From contig JABXJT010000016.1 in NCBI GenBank assembly GCA_013375455.1, positions 1 to 64,000 on the forward strand: a stretch of DNA of 64,000 nucleotides. The letters are read 5' to 3'. Positions 45,431-55,600 of the stretch are shown here, piece after piece. The first letter of the stretch is position 1. The number at the start of each line of letters is the position of its first letter. The notes beneath the pieces are model-generated. The model saw only the letters and a program-made list of their open reading frames with translations. It ran no database searches and was not told the origin of the DNA. The position numbers and the translations under genes were made by a program. The stretch comes from Candidatus Helarchaeota archaeon (GTDB taxonomy: Archaea; Asgardarchaeota; Lokiarchaeia; Helarchaeales; HEL-GB-A).

Positions 45431-45639
45431 AATTCCGTTTTATTTAGAATGACATGTTTTGTTAGTTAATCTTTTCATAATAAAAATAAGAATTTTTATT
45501 ATTTTTATATCCCTTTTTCAACATTTTTGTGTTAAAAATGTATTCACTGCACATATTTCGCGTAAGGGGCTTAGATTATAATCCACTTATTAATAATCAT
45601 CACTTTAAACAGACATTTATAGCCAGTCAACTTTATATG

Positions 45640-46871
45640 AGACGCACTCATTCTAACAATTAATGCGGCTCACCGAACGGATGCAACTTAGGAAATCTGT
45701 AGCATTGTCCTCCCTCTGCCATAGGGGGAAGAATCTCTATAACGCGGCTAATTATGCGGTTCGCCAACGTTTCTTTAGGGAGCAGAAATGGCTTCGCTAC
45801 TATGACTTGAATCGGCTGTTGAAGCAAGACCCCACGTATCGCGCGTTGCCCATCCAGACCTCCCAACAAATTCTCCGCTTAATAGACAGGAATTGGAAGT
45901 CCTTTTTTCGAGCCATTAAGGATTGGCAAGACCATCCTAAAAAATACTGTGGCAAACCGCGGATACCACGCTACAAACCGAAAAAAGGGGAATCTATTGT
46001 CGTCTTTACGAATCAGCAATGTCGTATAAAAGATGGATTCCTTCATTTCCCAAAAAAAGAATTGCCTCCTCTAAAAATTCGGATGACGGGGTCGTTTCAG
46101 CAGGTACGAATTCTCCCCCGAGGCAATCATTACGTCGTGGAAATTATTTACAAGTGCCAACCGATCCACTTAGATTTAGCCAAAAGCCGCATCCTAATGA
46201 TTGATTTAGGTCTAACTAACCTCGTAACTGCCGTAAATAACGCAGGGTTGCCCCCGTTCGTTATTAAAGGCGGGTTGGTCAAGTCCATCAATCAATTTTA
46301 CAACAAGGAGCGGGCGCATCTCTCCGCATTAAAGGACAAGCAAGGATTAAAGGGGCAAACCAAACGACTGATGCGCTTGACATTGAAGCGGAATAATAAG
46401 ATCCGGGATTACTTCCATAAAACCTCGCGGACAATCATCGGGTATTGCGTCGACAATGAATTGGGAACGATTGTCGTCGGGTATAATGCCGGGTGGAAAC
46501 AACACATCAATATTGGGAGGCGGAATAACCAAAACTTCGTGACCGTGCCGTTTCATCAATTGATACAGCAGATTCAATACAAGGCAAAACTCGTGGGCAT
46601 TGAAGTCATCTTGGAAGAGGAAGGGCACACTTCTAAATGCAGTTTCTTAGATCAGGAACCAATTGAACATCATGATATGTACATGGGGCGAAGAATCAAC
46701 CGTGGGTTATTTCAAGCGAGTGATGGCACGCTCATCAATGCGGACGTGAACGGTGGCTATAATATTGGACGAAAAGCAGTCCCAAATGCTTTTAGGGCGG
46801 ATGGGATAGAGGGTGTTGGGTTACACCCGTATTCTATAGCAATTTGACATTGAATTAAATGAAATGCGTCT
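45640..46871 (+). mobile_element. TnpB-only insertion element (IS1341-like)
   Basis: A tnpB gene of 394 codons is bounded by imperfect inverted sequences. The left end AGACGCACTCATT (45640-45652) matches the reverse complement of the right AATGAAATGCGTCT (46858-46871) except in the middle. No tnpA gene is present, as in IS1341-type elements mobilised in trans. The region is more GC-rich than its flanks, consistent with transfer. Element ends and any target-site feature are inferred; the guide RNA expected near the right end cannot be defined by eye. Confidence 0.6.
45663..46847 (+). CDS. tnpB: TnpB-family RNA-guided nuclease
   Basis: A 394-residue protein. The N-terminus (MRLTERMQLRKS) and the RuvC-like nuclease have catalytic Asp181 (MIDLGLTN), a Glu near 318-320 (LEEEGHTSK) and Asp361 (INADVNGGYNIGRK). 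The zinc-finger region is of the form TSKCSFLDQEPI...GRRINRGLF and lacks the usual four cysteines, as in one TnpB lineage. The catalytic residues and full length suggest it is intact. TnpB of other IS605-family elements cuts DNA under an RNA guide and helps the element persist. Confidence 0.9.
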   Translation: MRLTERMQLRKSVALSSLCHRGKNLYNAANYAVRQRFFREQKWLRYYDLNRLLKQDPTYRALPIQTSQQILRLIDRNWKSFFRAIKDWQDHPKKYCGKPRIPRYKPKKGESIVVFTNQQCRIKDGFLHFPKKELPPLKIRMTGSFQQVRILPRGNHYVVEIIYKCQPIHLDLAKSRILMIDLGLTNLVTAVNNAGLPPFVIKGGLVKSINQFYNKERAHLSALKDKQGLKGQTKRLMRLTLKRNNKIRDYFHKTSRTIIGYCVDNELGTIVVGYNAGWKQHINIGRRNNQNFVTVPFHQLIQQIQYKAKLVGIEVILEEEGHTSKCSFLDQEPIEHHDMYMGRRINRGLFQASDGTLINADVNGGYNIGRKAVPNAFRADGIEGVGLHPYSIAI

Positions 46872-46993
46872 TAACTGACGGATTTTAATAACTTCTCAAT
46901 ATCATGAAAGCTTATCTGGATAATCGTAAAATTTATCAACTGGTGTTGAGAATTAGATAGTAGATACCCACTTATTTTAAGGTGTTTTAGGAA

Positions 46994-47164
46994 TTGGTAA
47001 GCGCGAAAGAAAACGCGGATATCGACAACCTCTTGAACGATTTAATGAAACCTCAGCCAATTTCGGTAAAAGCACCTCCTGAATGCTATCAAGATGGCAA
47101 GACCTACAGAAAATCTCGTTTTGACTGTTTAGATTGTGATTTTTTCGATTCATGTAATGTATAA
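46994..47164 (+). CDS. small Cys-rich protein
   Basis: A 56-residue open frame that starts at TTG directly after an in-frame TAG and runs to TAA at 47162-47164. Its sequence begins MVSAKENADIDNLLNDLMKP and ends CLDCDFFDSCNV, with Cys near Pro-Glu-Cys-Tyr and a final C-x-x-C-x5-C pattern. A purine-rich AGGTGTTTTAGG lies upstream. Codon usage and a compact motif favour a real zinc- or Fe-S-binding miniprotein. It is placed between the insertion element and the GTPase array. Confidence 0.5.
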   Translation: MVSAKENADIDNLLNDLMKPQPISVKAPPECYQDGKTYRKSRFDCLDCDFFDSCNV

Positions 47165-47312
47165 TCATCATGAGCGAATTTCTTTTTATTCAATTTTAGT
47201 ATTTCATGCCTTTTATTATATTAAAAGTAGATAATTCACTCTATATTTTATGGGGAACTATAAAGCTTATTGGCGAATTCATTTAAAGCGAGATTGAAAG
47301 ATCTTTATTATT

Positions 47313-47846
47313 TTAGGTGCCTCTAGTAGTACGCCTTTCATAGGTTTTTATGGCTAATTTGATAAATGCCTCTTCTACCCCTTCTCCACTCTTAGCTGAG
47401 GTCTCAAAAAAATCTTCAGCCCCAATTTCTGAGCAGTATTTCGAACCTTCTTCCTTGGAAACTTGACGATCCTGCTCAAGGTCTAATTTATTTCCAATAA
47501 CAATGAAAGGAATATTTCCCGCGAATTCAATCAAGTCCTTTTTCCAGAGATTGATGTTCTTAAAAGAATTTAGATCGGGTATCTCATACACTATAAATGC
47601 AGTATGCGCACCATCAGCGTATTTTTTCCGTAAATCCCTAAATCGCTCTTGCCCCCCGATATCAAAAATCAGTAAGGAGATTATGACATCCTCATAAGCA
47701 ATTTGCTTCTCATAAACATTGTACCCAATCGTGGACATATAGGAATCTTCGAATTTATCATTAACGAACCGTTCAACTAAACTGGTCTTGCCAACCGCAA
47801 TGTCTCCAAAGAGAACCATTTTGTAGCGAAAGACTTTTTGAGCCAT
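47313..47846 (-). CDS. Ras/Rab-like small GTPase (array copy A)
   Basis: About 177 residues from the ATG at 47846 (MAQKVFRYKMVLFGD), which has GGGGTGG upstream; a GTG six codons earlier is open. G1 is GDIAVGKT (14-21), the switch I Thr is in YMSTIGYN, G3 is DIGGQE (62-67), G4 is NKLD and G5 is ETSAK. The residue matching Ras Gly12 is Ile and that matching Gly13 is Ala. The catalytic Gln is kept. No C-terminal Cys for prenylation. It follows the 1342-residue membrane protein after about 70 bp and is the last gene of the array. Confidence 0.92.
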   Translation of the reverse strand: MAQKVFRYKMVLFGDIAVGKTSLVERFVNDKFEDSYMSTIGYNVYEKQIAYEDVIISLLIFDIGGQERFRDLRKKYADGAHTAFIVYEIPDLNSFKNINLWKKDLIEFAGNIPFIVIGNKLDLEQDRQVSKEEGSKYCSEIGAEDFFETSAKSGEGVEEAFIKLAIKTYERRTTRGT

Positions 47847-47914
47847 TTTTGCCACCCCTTTCACGAGGTTTGAATTTCAAAAACAATTGATGCAATGAAT
47901 CTTTTAAATTTATC

Positions 47915-50900
47915 TCAGTACTTACTGTTTAGTTTAGTTTCTTCTTTCTTTTTGTTTTTAGATTTCGAGGTATCAGTGGGAATGGGTTGAAAAATGCCGA
48001 GTTGCCATAACCTATAAATGTCCCCGACAATCTTTAATTTTGATTCCAGTTGAGCAGAAACTGCCGTGGATAATAACTTGGCAAGATGAAAATGCCCTTG
48101 ATCTTCCTCGAAACCCATTCCAAGAGCAATTAATGCGGATTCAGTTTTTGCCAACTTCGGAATTTGATTTAGATTAGACATGTAGACTCTTTGGGGCAGG
48201 ACCAAATCCACTTCGAGATGCCTTTTGATCATATTATTAGCATTCGGTTGAAATATATTTATTTCACCCTTAAAATCCGTTAAGTTCTTCCGATACGTGT
48301 CTTCGAACTCTTTAAGGAAATTGGAAATATTTTTTCTCGTATATTTTGAGATTTTCTTTTCCGATAACAGCGTATAATTGGTCAATTCACCAGTAATCCA
48401 GAAAATCTCCAAGTTTTCGTAGGCTAATTCCCACCCTCCATCTACGGCTGGTTTGTCCGTTTTTATGATTCCCCCTTTAAATGAAGAAATAGCATTTAAA
48501 AACCCTGCGATTAATACTGGATTGATCTCTGAAGAGCTTACGGGATATTCAACGATTGGCACGCCATTCTGTTGAAAAATTAACATCATATATACCATAT
48601 TATGAACGTCTTCGAATTTTGAAGCGATTTCTTCCAATCTTTTAAGCTCTCGCCGCTTCCTAGGCCGTTTAACTCTAAATTCATAGAGAACCACTCCGGC
48701 TACTACTATAGCCAGTATGCTTCCCCAAATTGGGGAAGTTCTTTCAATAAGAGTGAGGATCGAAATAACGTTTATTTCAATGGGTCCAGTACTAGTAGCG
48801 TTAATATAACTCAAACCTTCATCATATTTGACAGTAATTTCGACTTTACTTATCCCAGATGGTATTTTCAAGGAAATGGATGCCTTTCCTTCTATATTTG
48901 TCCCTGAAACTTTTGTTTCACTTGCTGATTCATCATAAACGAACGAAAAAGTAATAATCTTATTTTCTGCAGGTGTTCCATTGATTTTCAAAGTAGCGGT
49001 TATCTCTAGATTTTCTCCTTGCATTATTTCGGCGGGTAGAGGGCTAAGGGTTAGCGTACTATTTAATTTAATAATTGGGATGACCGAGCTGGTAATAGTG
49101 ATATTTTGATTTTCGGCAGTTCCAGGATATTCTATTATTATCTGAGTGGAGTTCATTTGTGCAAGAGCTTCACCCGTGATTTCTGCAATCCCAGAGGAGT
49201 TTGTGATTTGGTATGAGGGGTCTTCGAGCGCTCCAGGTTGGAAAATAAATTTAATATTTAGGATTGCATTTGAAATGGGGGTTCCATTGAGATGCGTCAA
49301 TCTTGCATATAATTGGAAGTTGGTTCCTGCCAGGAAATATTCAGGTTCCGCTAAAATTATGAGATTTACTTCATTCCGCGGGATAATATACAGTGAAATA
49401 TTAGTGATTGCAAATTCGTGTTCTGATGAGAAGGCAGAGATGGTTATATTATATGATTGCCCTTCATTAACTCCTAAAGCTGACAGATCTAATAGTATTT
49501 GATAAATTCCAATTGTAGGGGCGAGCAATGTCATATTTTGGCACAAATTTCCAACGCAAATAGTGCAATTTCCACTCAATGCATCTACAGTAAAAATTGG
49601 TTGATTATTATAGGTATCTCGAAATATAATTTGAATAAGTAGGGATTCCTGCAAGTACCCAGAATATGATGGTTGTAAGGGCTCGATTCGCGTTGGAAGT
49701 TTCCTAATAGGGACTATAATAAAGAGTTCCGCAGCAATAAAACCAATTTGCTGGATTGTGATCCTTAACGTGTGATTAGTTCCTGAGTGAAATCCAGTTA
49801 CGTCAATAGTGATATTATAATAGCCAAAAAAGGCAGGAATCCAACCAATCGGAGGTCCCTCACCAAGCCAAGAACCTGATATTATCCCATTTTTTAAAGG
49901 GTCAAGAGTTTGATTATCATAGTAAAAGATGGTTACCCTCACGGTAGAATTATGGTAGGGGGCTGGATTTGCCAAGGCATGAGTTTGATTAATAAAATCT
50001 AAACCCACACAATTAGGAGCAGTGATACTTATATTGGAGAGCATGCCTCCAACAGTCACGCTGATATCTGAAATTTCGCTTGAAAGATAGAGAGGTTTTG
50101 ATAAATTAACAGAAAAATAATGTGCACCTCCAATTACTCCAAATGTTGAAATTTCAATCCTATATGTCCCATTTAAATAGTCATCAGCTATTTGGAAGGG
50201 TGCTGGCCAAGTGTTGCCGTCAGAACTATTTTTTACTAATAAATCGGCATCAATAAGAGGCTCCCCTGTATAATCATTGGAATAATTTACGAATACGAAA
50301 ATGGAATCCCCCGAGTCTACGATGCTAGTATGTGATTTGTAAGTTACGTTGGTTGGAATGTTATTGATAGTTAGAGATGATGTTCCTATCCCCGCAGATG
50401 TTCCATTGTACCAAGCAACCTGTAATGATGCAGACGTAAATGATCCTGTTGAAGTATTAGTAGGTGTCCATGAAGGATAGAATTTTATTGTTTTATTGGT
50501 GGTGATTGCCTCCCCAAGTGTATCGTTATAATTTGCTGCTAGAGGAAAAATGGTTAGATTGGCATCACCTGTTGTTAAAATATCAGTAAAATTTCCATAA
50601 ATTTCGATCGTGTCAGTGCTATTTATTTCTGAAACGGTGATTCCCGACCGCTTTGCATAAACACCCTCAAGATAATTCGTATCGTTACACTGGATCGTCC
50701 ATGTTCCATTTTCAGCGTCGGAGATTGATACGAAGATTCTTTTCGAACCATCACTAGTTGAGTTCCACAGACTGTGTGGACTAGATTCTTTCCACACGTT
50801 TATTGCCATTTTCCACGCTGGAAGGGAAAAATTCAATCGTTTTTCAAATGAATTTGCAAGAAAAGTTGCATCATAGGAGGCATTCCAAATGATTGCACTG

Positions 50901-51943
50901 GAATCCAGTCCTTCAAAAGTGGTTGTAACGACGTGGCTGTTTGTTTGACTATATGAAATAATATATTCAACTGAAAAATAAGCAGAAGAATTTGCAGAGA
51001 ATTGAAAGTTTAACGTGGTATTAGAAAATTCGAAGGTTGAAGTCCAACTCCCATCAGCCCGGGTTGTATCGATTACAGAGGAGCCATTAATTTTTAAATC
51101 GACATCTGATGGGGTTCTAGAGTTATTCCTCAAACCTACCCTTAATGTGAAGTCCCAGGGTTGTACAAGCCAAGCTGGCCCTTCGAACTCCACAGCGATT
51201 CCATTATCATCTCCAGGACCGTCGTTTTCATAAACCCATCTAAGATTGCCTTGGAACCCTTGTTCCTTAGAACCGTTAATTACGATGAAAAAGGCATTAG
51301 CATAGGTATTTTGCGCATCTAATTTTACAGGAGACGCAAAACTAAAGTCATCCCATCCAGCTGATGGTGGTTTGCCATAAGTTTCATTATAAAGCAGAAA
51401 ATCGGGGACGGGAAAACCACTTTCCTGTGTTGCGTTAAAAACACTTACATTGACACCCGTGCTTTTCCATACAGTTTCCCAGTAAACTGAGACATTATAC
51501 AGCAAGGCCGTCGAAATTATGTTAAAGCTCATCCCAAAATCTTGTTCAACAGTATCTGCCCAGTTGGATTCAATTACGTCTTCTTCAACTACCAGAATAT
51601 CCGTTTCTTTAAGGACTTCGGTGACGGTGATGTTTGAGTATTTAGCTACCCATGAAGTAGGAATTGGAACATTGAAACTTGAGTTTGAAGTCAGAAGACC
51701 TACAGTTCCGCTTTGATTACAAATCAATGTAACGTTGGCAGGCAGACCTTGACCCGTGATTTTTCCATCGGTTGATGTGAGTCCCGTGTTTTTTTGAAGA
51801 ATTGGTTCTCCGGAGTTCGGTTGACGCTCAATTATTGTTGTAGCATTAGCATTATTATTGTTTTGATAAAAAGCAAATCCAGCTCCAAGAACAGGCACTA
51901 AAAGAAGAAAGAGAAGAAAAAGAACTCTTGTATTTCTTCGCAT
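47915..51943 (-). CDS. giant type I membrane protein with putative longin-like cytoplasmic domain (array copy A)
   Basis: A 1342-residue protein. A hydrophobic N-terminal signal (about 7-24) follows basic MRRNTR. The ectodomain (30-1065) is Ser/Thr/Asn-rich beta-type, with many N-glycosylation sequons and Ig-like or big-domain spacing (repeated TNITYKSHTSIVDSG, PAPYHNSTVRV and ITSSVIPIIKLNSTLTLSP boundaries). One membrane helix lies at 1068-1087, followed by basic RVKRPRKRRE. The cytoplasmic part (1090-1342) opens with VHNMVYMMLIFQQNGVPIVE, then INPVLIAGFLNAISSFKGG, a longin/roadblock-like layout. A GTPase gene follows directly. Receptor function is inferred. Confidence 0.85.
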   Translation of the reverse strand: MRRNTRVLFLLFLLLVPVLGAGFAFYQNNNNANATTIIERQPNSGEPILQKNTGLTSTDGKITGQGLPANVTLICNQSGTVGLLTSNSSFNVPIPTSWVAKYSNITVTEVLKETDILVVEEDVIESNWADTVEQDFGMSFNIISTALLYNVSVYWETVWKSTGVNVSVFNATQESGFPVPDFLLYNETYGKPPSAGWDDFSFASPVKLDAQNTYANAFFIVINGSKEQGFQGNLRWVYENDGPGDDNGIAVEFEGPAWLVQPWDFTLRVGLRNNSRTPSDVDLKINGSSVIDTTRADGSWTSTFEFSNTTLNFQFSANSSAYFSVEYIISYSQTNSHVVTTTFEGLDSSAIIWNASYDATFLANSFEKRLNFSLPAWKMAINVWKESSPHSLWNSTSDGSKRIFVSISDAENGTWTIQCNDTNYLEGVYAKRSGITVSEINSTDTIEIYGNFTDILTTGDANLTIFPLAANYNDTLGEAITTNKTIKFYPSWTPTNTSTGSFTSASLQVAWYNGTSAGIGTSSLTINNIPTNVTYKSHTSIVDSGDSIFVFVNYSNDYTGEPLIDADLLVKNSSDGNTWPAPFQIADDYLNGTYRIEISTFGVIGGAHYFSVNLSKPLYLSSEISDISVTVGGMLSNISITAPNCVGLDFINQTHALANPAPYHNSTVRVTIFYYDNQTLDPLKNGIISGSWLGEGPPIGWIPAFFGYYNITIDVTGFHSGTNHTLRITIQQIGFIAAELFIIVPIRKLPTRIEPLQPSYSGYLQESLLIQIIFRDTYNNQPIFTVDALSGNCTICVGNLCQNMTLLAPTIGIYQILLDLSALGVNEGQSYNITISAFSSEHEFAITNISLYIIPRNEVNLIILAEPEYFLAGTNFQLYARLTHLNGTPISNAILNIKFIFQPGALEDPSYQITNSSGIAEITGEALAQMNSTQIIIEYPGTAENQNITITSSVIPIIKLNSTLTLSPLPAEIMQGENLEITATLKINGTPAENKIITFSFVYDESASETKVSGTNIEGKASISLKIPSGISKVEITVKYDEGLSYINATSTGPIEINVISILTLIERTSPIWGSILAIVVAGVVLYEFRVKRPRKRRELKRLEEIASKFEDVHNMVYMMLIFQQNGVPIVEYPVSSSEINPVLIAGFLNAISSFKGGIIKTDKPAVDGGWELAYENLEIFWITGELTNYTLLSEKKISKYTRKNISNFLKEFEDTYRKNLTDFKGEINIFQPNANNMIKRHLEVDLVLPQRVYMSNLNQIPKLAKTESALIALGMGFEEDQGHFHLAKLLSTAVSAQLESKLKIVGDIYRLWQLGIFQPIPTDTSKSKNKKKEETKLNSKY

Positions 51944-52092
51944 TTTGATGTTTCCCTTTATATTAAATCTCGCGTGTTTCCTATTTCCAATTAATGAATT
52001 ACATTACCGTCTTATTATATTAAATTTCATGTGATACAATTGAGGCGTTTGATTAAATTGAGAGTTGTATTTCAACTTTGAAGTTCAAAAAG

Positions 52093-52617
52093 TTAAGGAT
52101 GATGAATTTTATAAGTTTTAATAGCCAATTGAACGAACGCATCCTCCACGCCGTCGCCGGTCTTCGCGGAGGTTTCGAAAAAATCCACAGCCCCTATTGA
52201 AGAACTATATTTCTTGGCAGCATCTTTGTCAACCGCGCGTTGATCTTCGAGATCTGCTTTATTGCCAATGATAATAAATGGAATATTCCCAGAAAACGCT
52301 GATAAATCGTTTATCCATTGGGCAAGGTTGTAAAACGATTCAATGTTTGTCATGTCATACACGAGAAAGGCAGTGGACGCACCATCTGCGTATTTTTTTC
52401 TCAAATCTCTGAATCGTTCCTGCCCTCCAATGTCAAAAATCATTAAGGATATTACGACATTCTCATAGGCAATTTGCTTCTCGTACACGTTATATCCTAT
52501 CGTGCTCATGTAGGAATCTTCGAATTTATCGTTAATGAACCGTTCAACTAAACTGGTCTTGCCAACCGCAGTGTCTCCAAAAAGAACCATTTTGTAGCGA
52601 AAGACTTTTTGTGCCAT
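52093..52617 (-). CDS. Ras/Rab-like small GTPase (array copy B)
   Basis: About 174 residues from the ATG at 52617 (MAQKVFRYKMV). G1 is GDTAVGKT; the switch I region YMSTIGYN, G3 DIGGQE, G4 NKAD and G5 ETSAK are all present. The residue matching Ras Gly12 is Thr. The C-terminus ends HHP, without a cysteine. Sequence is very close to copies A and C, most differences falling in the second half. It lies between the two giant membrane genes and, like copy A, follows one of them by about 70 bp. Confidence 0.92.
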   Translation of the reverse strand: MAQKVFRYKMVLFGDTAVGKTSLVERFINDKFEDSYMSTIGYNVYEKQIAYENVVISLMIFDIGGQERFRDLRKKYADGASTAFLVYDMTNIESFYNLAQWINDLSAFSGNIPFIIIGNKADLEDQRAVDKDAAKKYSSSIGAVDFFETSAKTGDGVEDAFVQLAIKTYKIHHP

Positions 52618-52685
52618 TTTTTCCACCCCTCAGACGAGGTTTGAATTTCAAAAATAATTCTTGCAATGAATTTTTTAAATTTATC

Positions 52686-55600
52686 TCAGTACTTACTGTT
52701 TAGTTTAGTTTCTTCTTTCTTTTTGTTTTTAGATTTCGAGGTATCAGTAGTAATGGGTTGAAAAATGCCGAGTTGCCATAACTCATGAATATCCCCGACA
52801 AGCTTTAATTTTGATTCCAGTTGAGCGGAAACTGCGGTGGATAATAACTTGGCAAGGTGAAAATGCCCTTGATCTTCCTCGAAACCCATTCCAAGAGCAA
52901 TTAATGCGGATTTAGTTTTTGACATCTTCGGAATTTGATCCAGATTTGATATATAGACTCTTTGGGGCAGGACCAAATCCACTTCGAGATGTTTTTTGAT
53001 CATGTTATTAGCATTAGGTTGGAAGATTTTTATATCGCCCAAAAATTGCGTTAATTCCTTCCGATATGTGTCTTCGAATTCTTTAAGGAAATTTGAAATA
53101 TTTTTTCTCGTATATGTTGAGATTTTCTTTTTCGATAACAGCGCATAATTGGTCAATTCACCAGTAATCCAGAAGATCTCCAAGTTTTCGTAGGCTAATT
53201 CCCACCCTCTATCTTCGGCTGGTTTTTCCGTTTTTATGATTCCCTCCTTAAATGAAGAAATAGCATTTAAAAACCCTGCGATTAATACTGGATTGATCTC
53301 TGCAGTGCTTACGGGATATTCAAGTAATGGCACGCCAGTCTCTTGAAAGATTAACATGATGTAAACCATGTTATGAACGTCATCGAATTTTGAAGCGATC
53401 TCTTCCAATCTTTTAAGCTCTCGCCGTCTTTTTGGTCTTCGGTACTTAAATTGATAAAAAGCTGCACCTATAACCACGCCCACTACAGCACTCCCCCAAT
53501 AGGGCGAGTATCTTGCAATGAGAGTCAATATTGTAATAACTTCTAATTCAGCTGTGATGCTCGTGCTGTTTTTTATGTAACTAATTGGTCCCTCATAAGA
53601 AGCAGTGACCTTAATTTCACCAATTCCTGAGGGGACGTTGAGAGTGACAGTTGCTTTTCCATCCGAGTTGGTTTCCGCCACTTTTTCGGTGATTAAATTT
53701 GTTCCATCCGTAAAAGTGAATGTGACTATTTGGTCAGCTGCAGGGGTTCCATTGATTCGCAACGTAGCTGTGACTTCTAAATCTTCACCCACTAATATAT
53801 CGCCAGGGAGGGGGCTCAAGATTAGAGAACTATTTAAAATGATTATTGGAATGGATGAACTTGTAAGCGTGGTATTTTGATTACCCGTGCTTCCCGAATA
53901 TTCTATGATGATTTGGATGGAGTCCATTGATGGGTTGGTGTCTCCGATTATTTCGGCAATCCCGGATGAATTCGTGATTAGGTTAACGGGGGTGGTTTCG
54001 AACGGACCTGGTTGAAAGCGAAATCTCGTATTGAGAATGGCGTCGGAAATAGGCGTTCCATTCACATAAGTCAATTCCGCATATACTTTGAATTGCATTC
54101 CCGCAAAGAAATATGCCGGTATGGTCAAACAAGTTAAAGTCACTGCATTTCTTGGAATGATATAGAGTGATACGTTCACCATGGCAAGTTCATGTTCTGA
54201 TGAAAAAGCATATAGGGTAATGGTATAGGTCTGTCCCTCTTCGACTCCCAATAGGGATAAATCTAACACGTATTGATAAATTCCTACTAATGGAATGAGC
54301 AATGACATATTGTCGTAAAAACTTCCTATTTGAATCGTACAATTTCCACCTAATTGATAGACTGACGGGATAGATTCGTCATGGTGAGTGTCCTGAAAAA
54401 TTGCGGAAATTACGAGGGTGTCCTGAAGATAACCTGCATAATTCGGTTCCAACGATTGGATGCTGGTTGGAAGTTTTCTTGTTGGAACGATGATATACAG
54501 GGTTGCAGGGTCATAACCAGCTTGTTGAATCGAAACCCTTAGTGTGTGGTTTGTCCCCGCTTGAAATCCGGTGACATCAATTGTAATATTATAATAACCG
54601 AAAAAAGCCGGTACCCATCCTACTGCAGGACCTCCACCAACCCAGGTAGCGGTTATGATTCCGCTGCTCAAGGCTTCAAGCGTCAAGTTACTGAAATAAT
54701 AAATCCTTACTTTAACGCTTGAATTGTGGTATGGTGCCGGATTTGTAATAGCGTATGATTTATTTAGAGAATCCAATCCGATGCAGTTTGGAGCAGTGAT
54801 GCTTATATTAGAAGCACCTCCTACCACTCCAATCGTAAAGCTGAGGTTAGCATATTCACTCGATTGATGGAGAGGTTTTGAGAGGTTGATTGAGAGAAGA
54901 TACGATCCTGAGGTCAGGCCCAACGTCGATATCGCGATTTGATACGTCCCATTCAAATAATCATTGGAGATTTGGAAAGGAGCAGGCCAGATTGTATTGG
55001 AAGTGCTGTTTTTGATTAATAAATTAGCCCCTATCAGCCCCTCTCCCGTGTAAACATTTGAAAAATTGACATATGCGTAAATAGACTCTCCTGATTGAAC
55101 ATTACTAGTGTGAGATTTATAGGTGATATTCGTAGGGATGTAATTTACGGTTAAGATCGTAGTGTTAATGCCCGCCGCTGTACCATTGAACCATATTACC
55201 TGCAAACGCGCAGCTGGGTAAGAACTCAGGGCGGTATCATTTAATCTCCACTCAGGAGTAAATTTTATGCTTCTATTATTCGTTATAGCTTCCCCTACAG
55301 TATCATTATAATATGCTTCTAGTGGAAATACAGTTAAATTCGCATCTCCGCTAGTAAGGATGTTAGTAAAGTTACTAAAAACCTCGATAGTATCAGTCCC
55401 ATTCACCTCAGAGACTAGGATACCACTACGTTTTATATAAACACTTTCGACATAATTAGTATCATTGCATTGGATTGTCCATGATGCGTTCGCTGCGTCG
55501 TTAATGTGGACTTGCCTAGATGACCCAAGGAGACTTGAATTCCAATCTGCGTGTAAAGTTTGGTTTTTCCAAACATTAATTATTGACTTCCAGGCGGGAA

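Noticed and set aside
46977..47171. A minus-strand 64-codon frame across the Cys-rich miniprotein
   Set aside because: It is the antisense shadow of the plus-strand miniprotein and has no ribosome site or motif.
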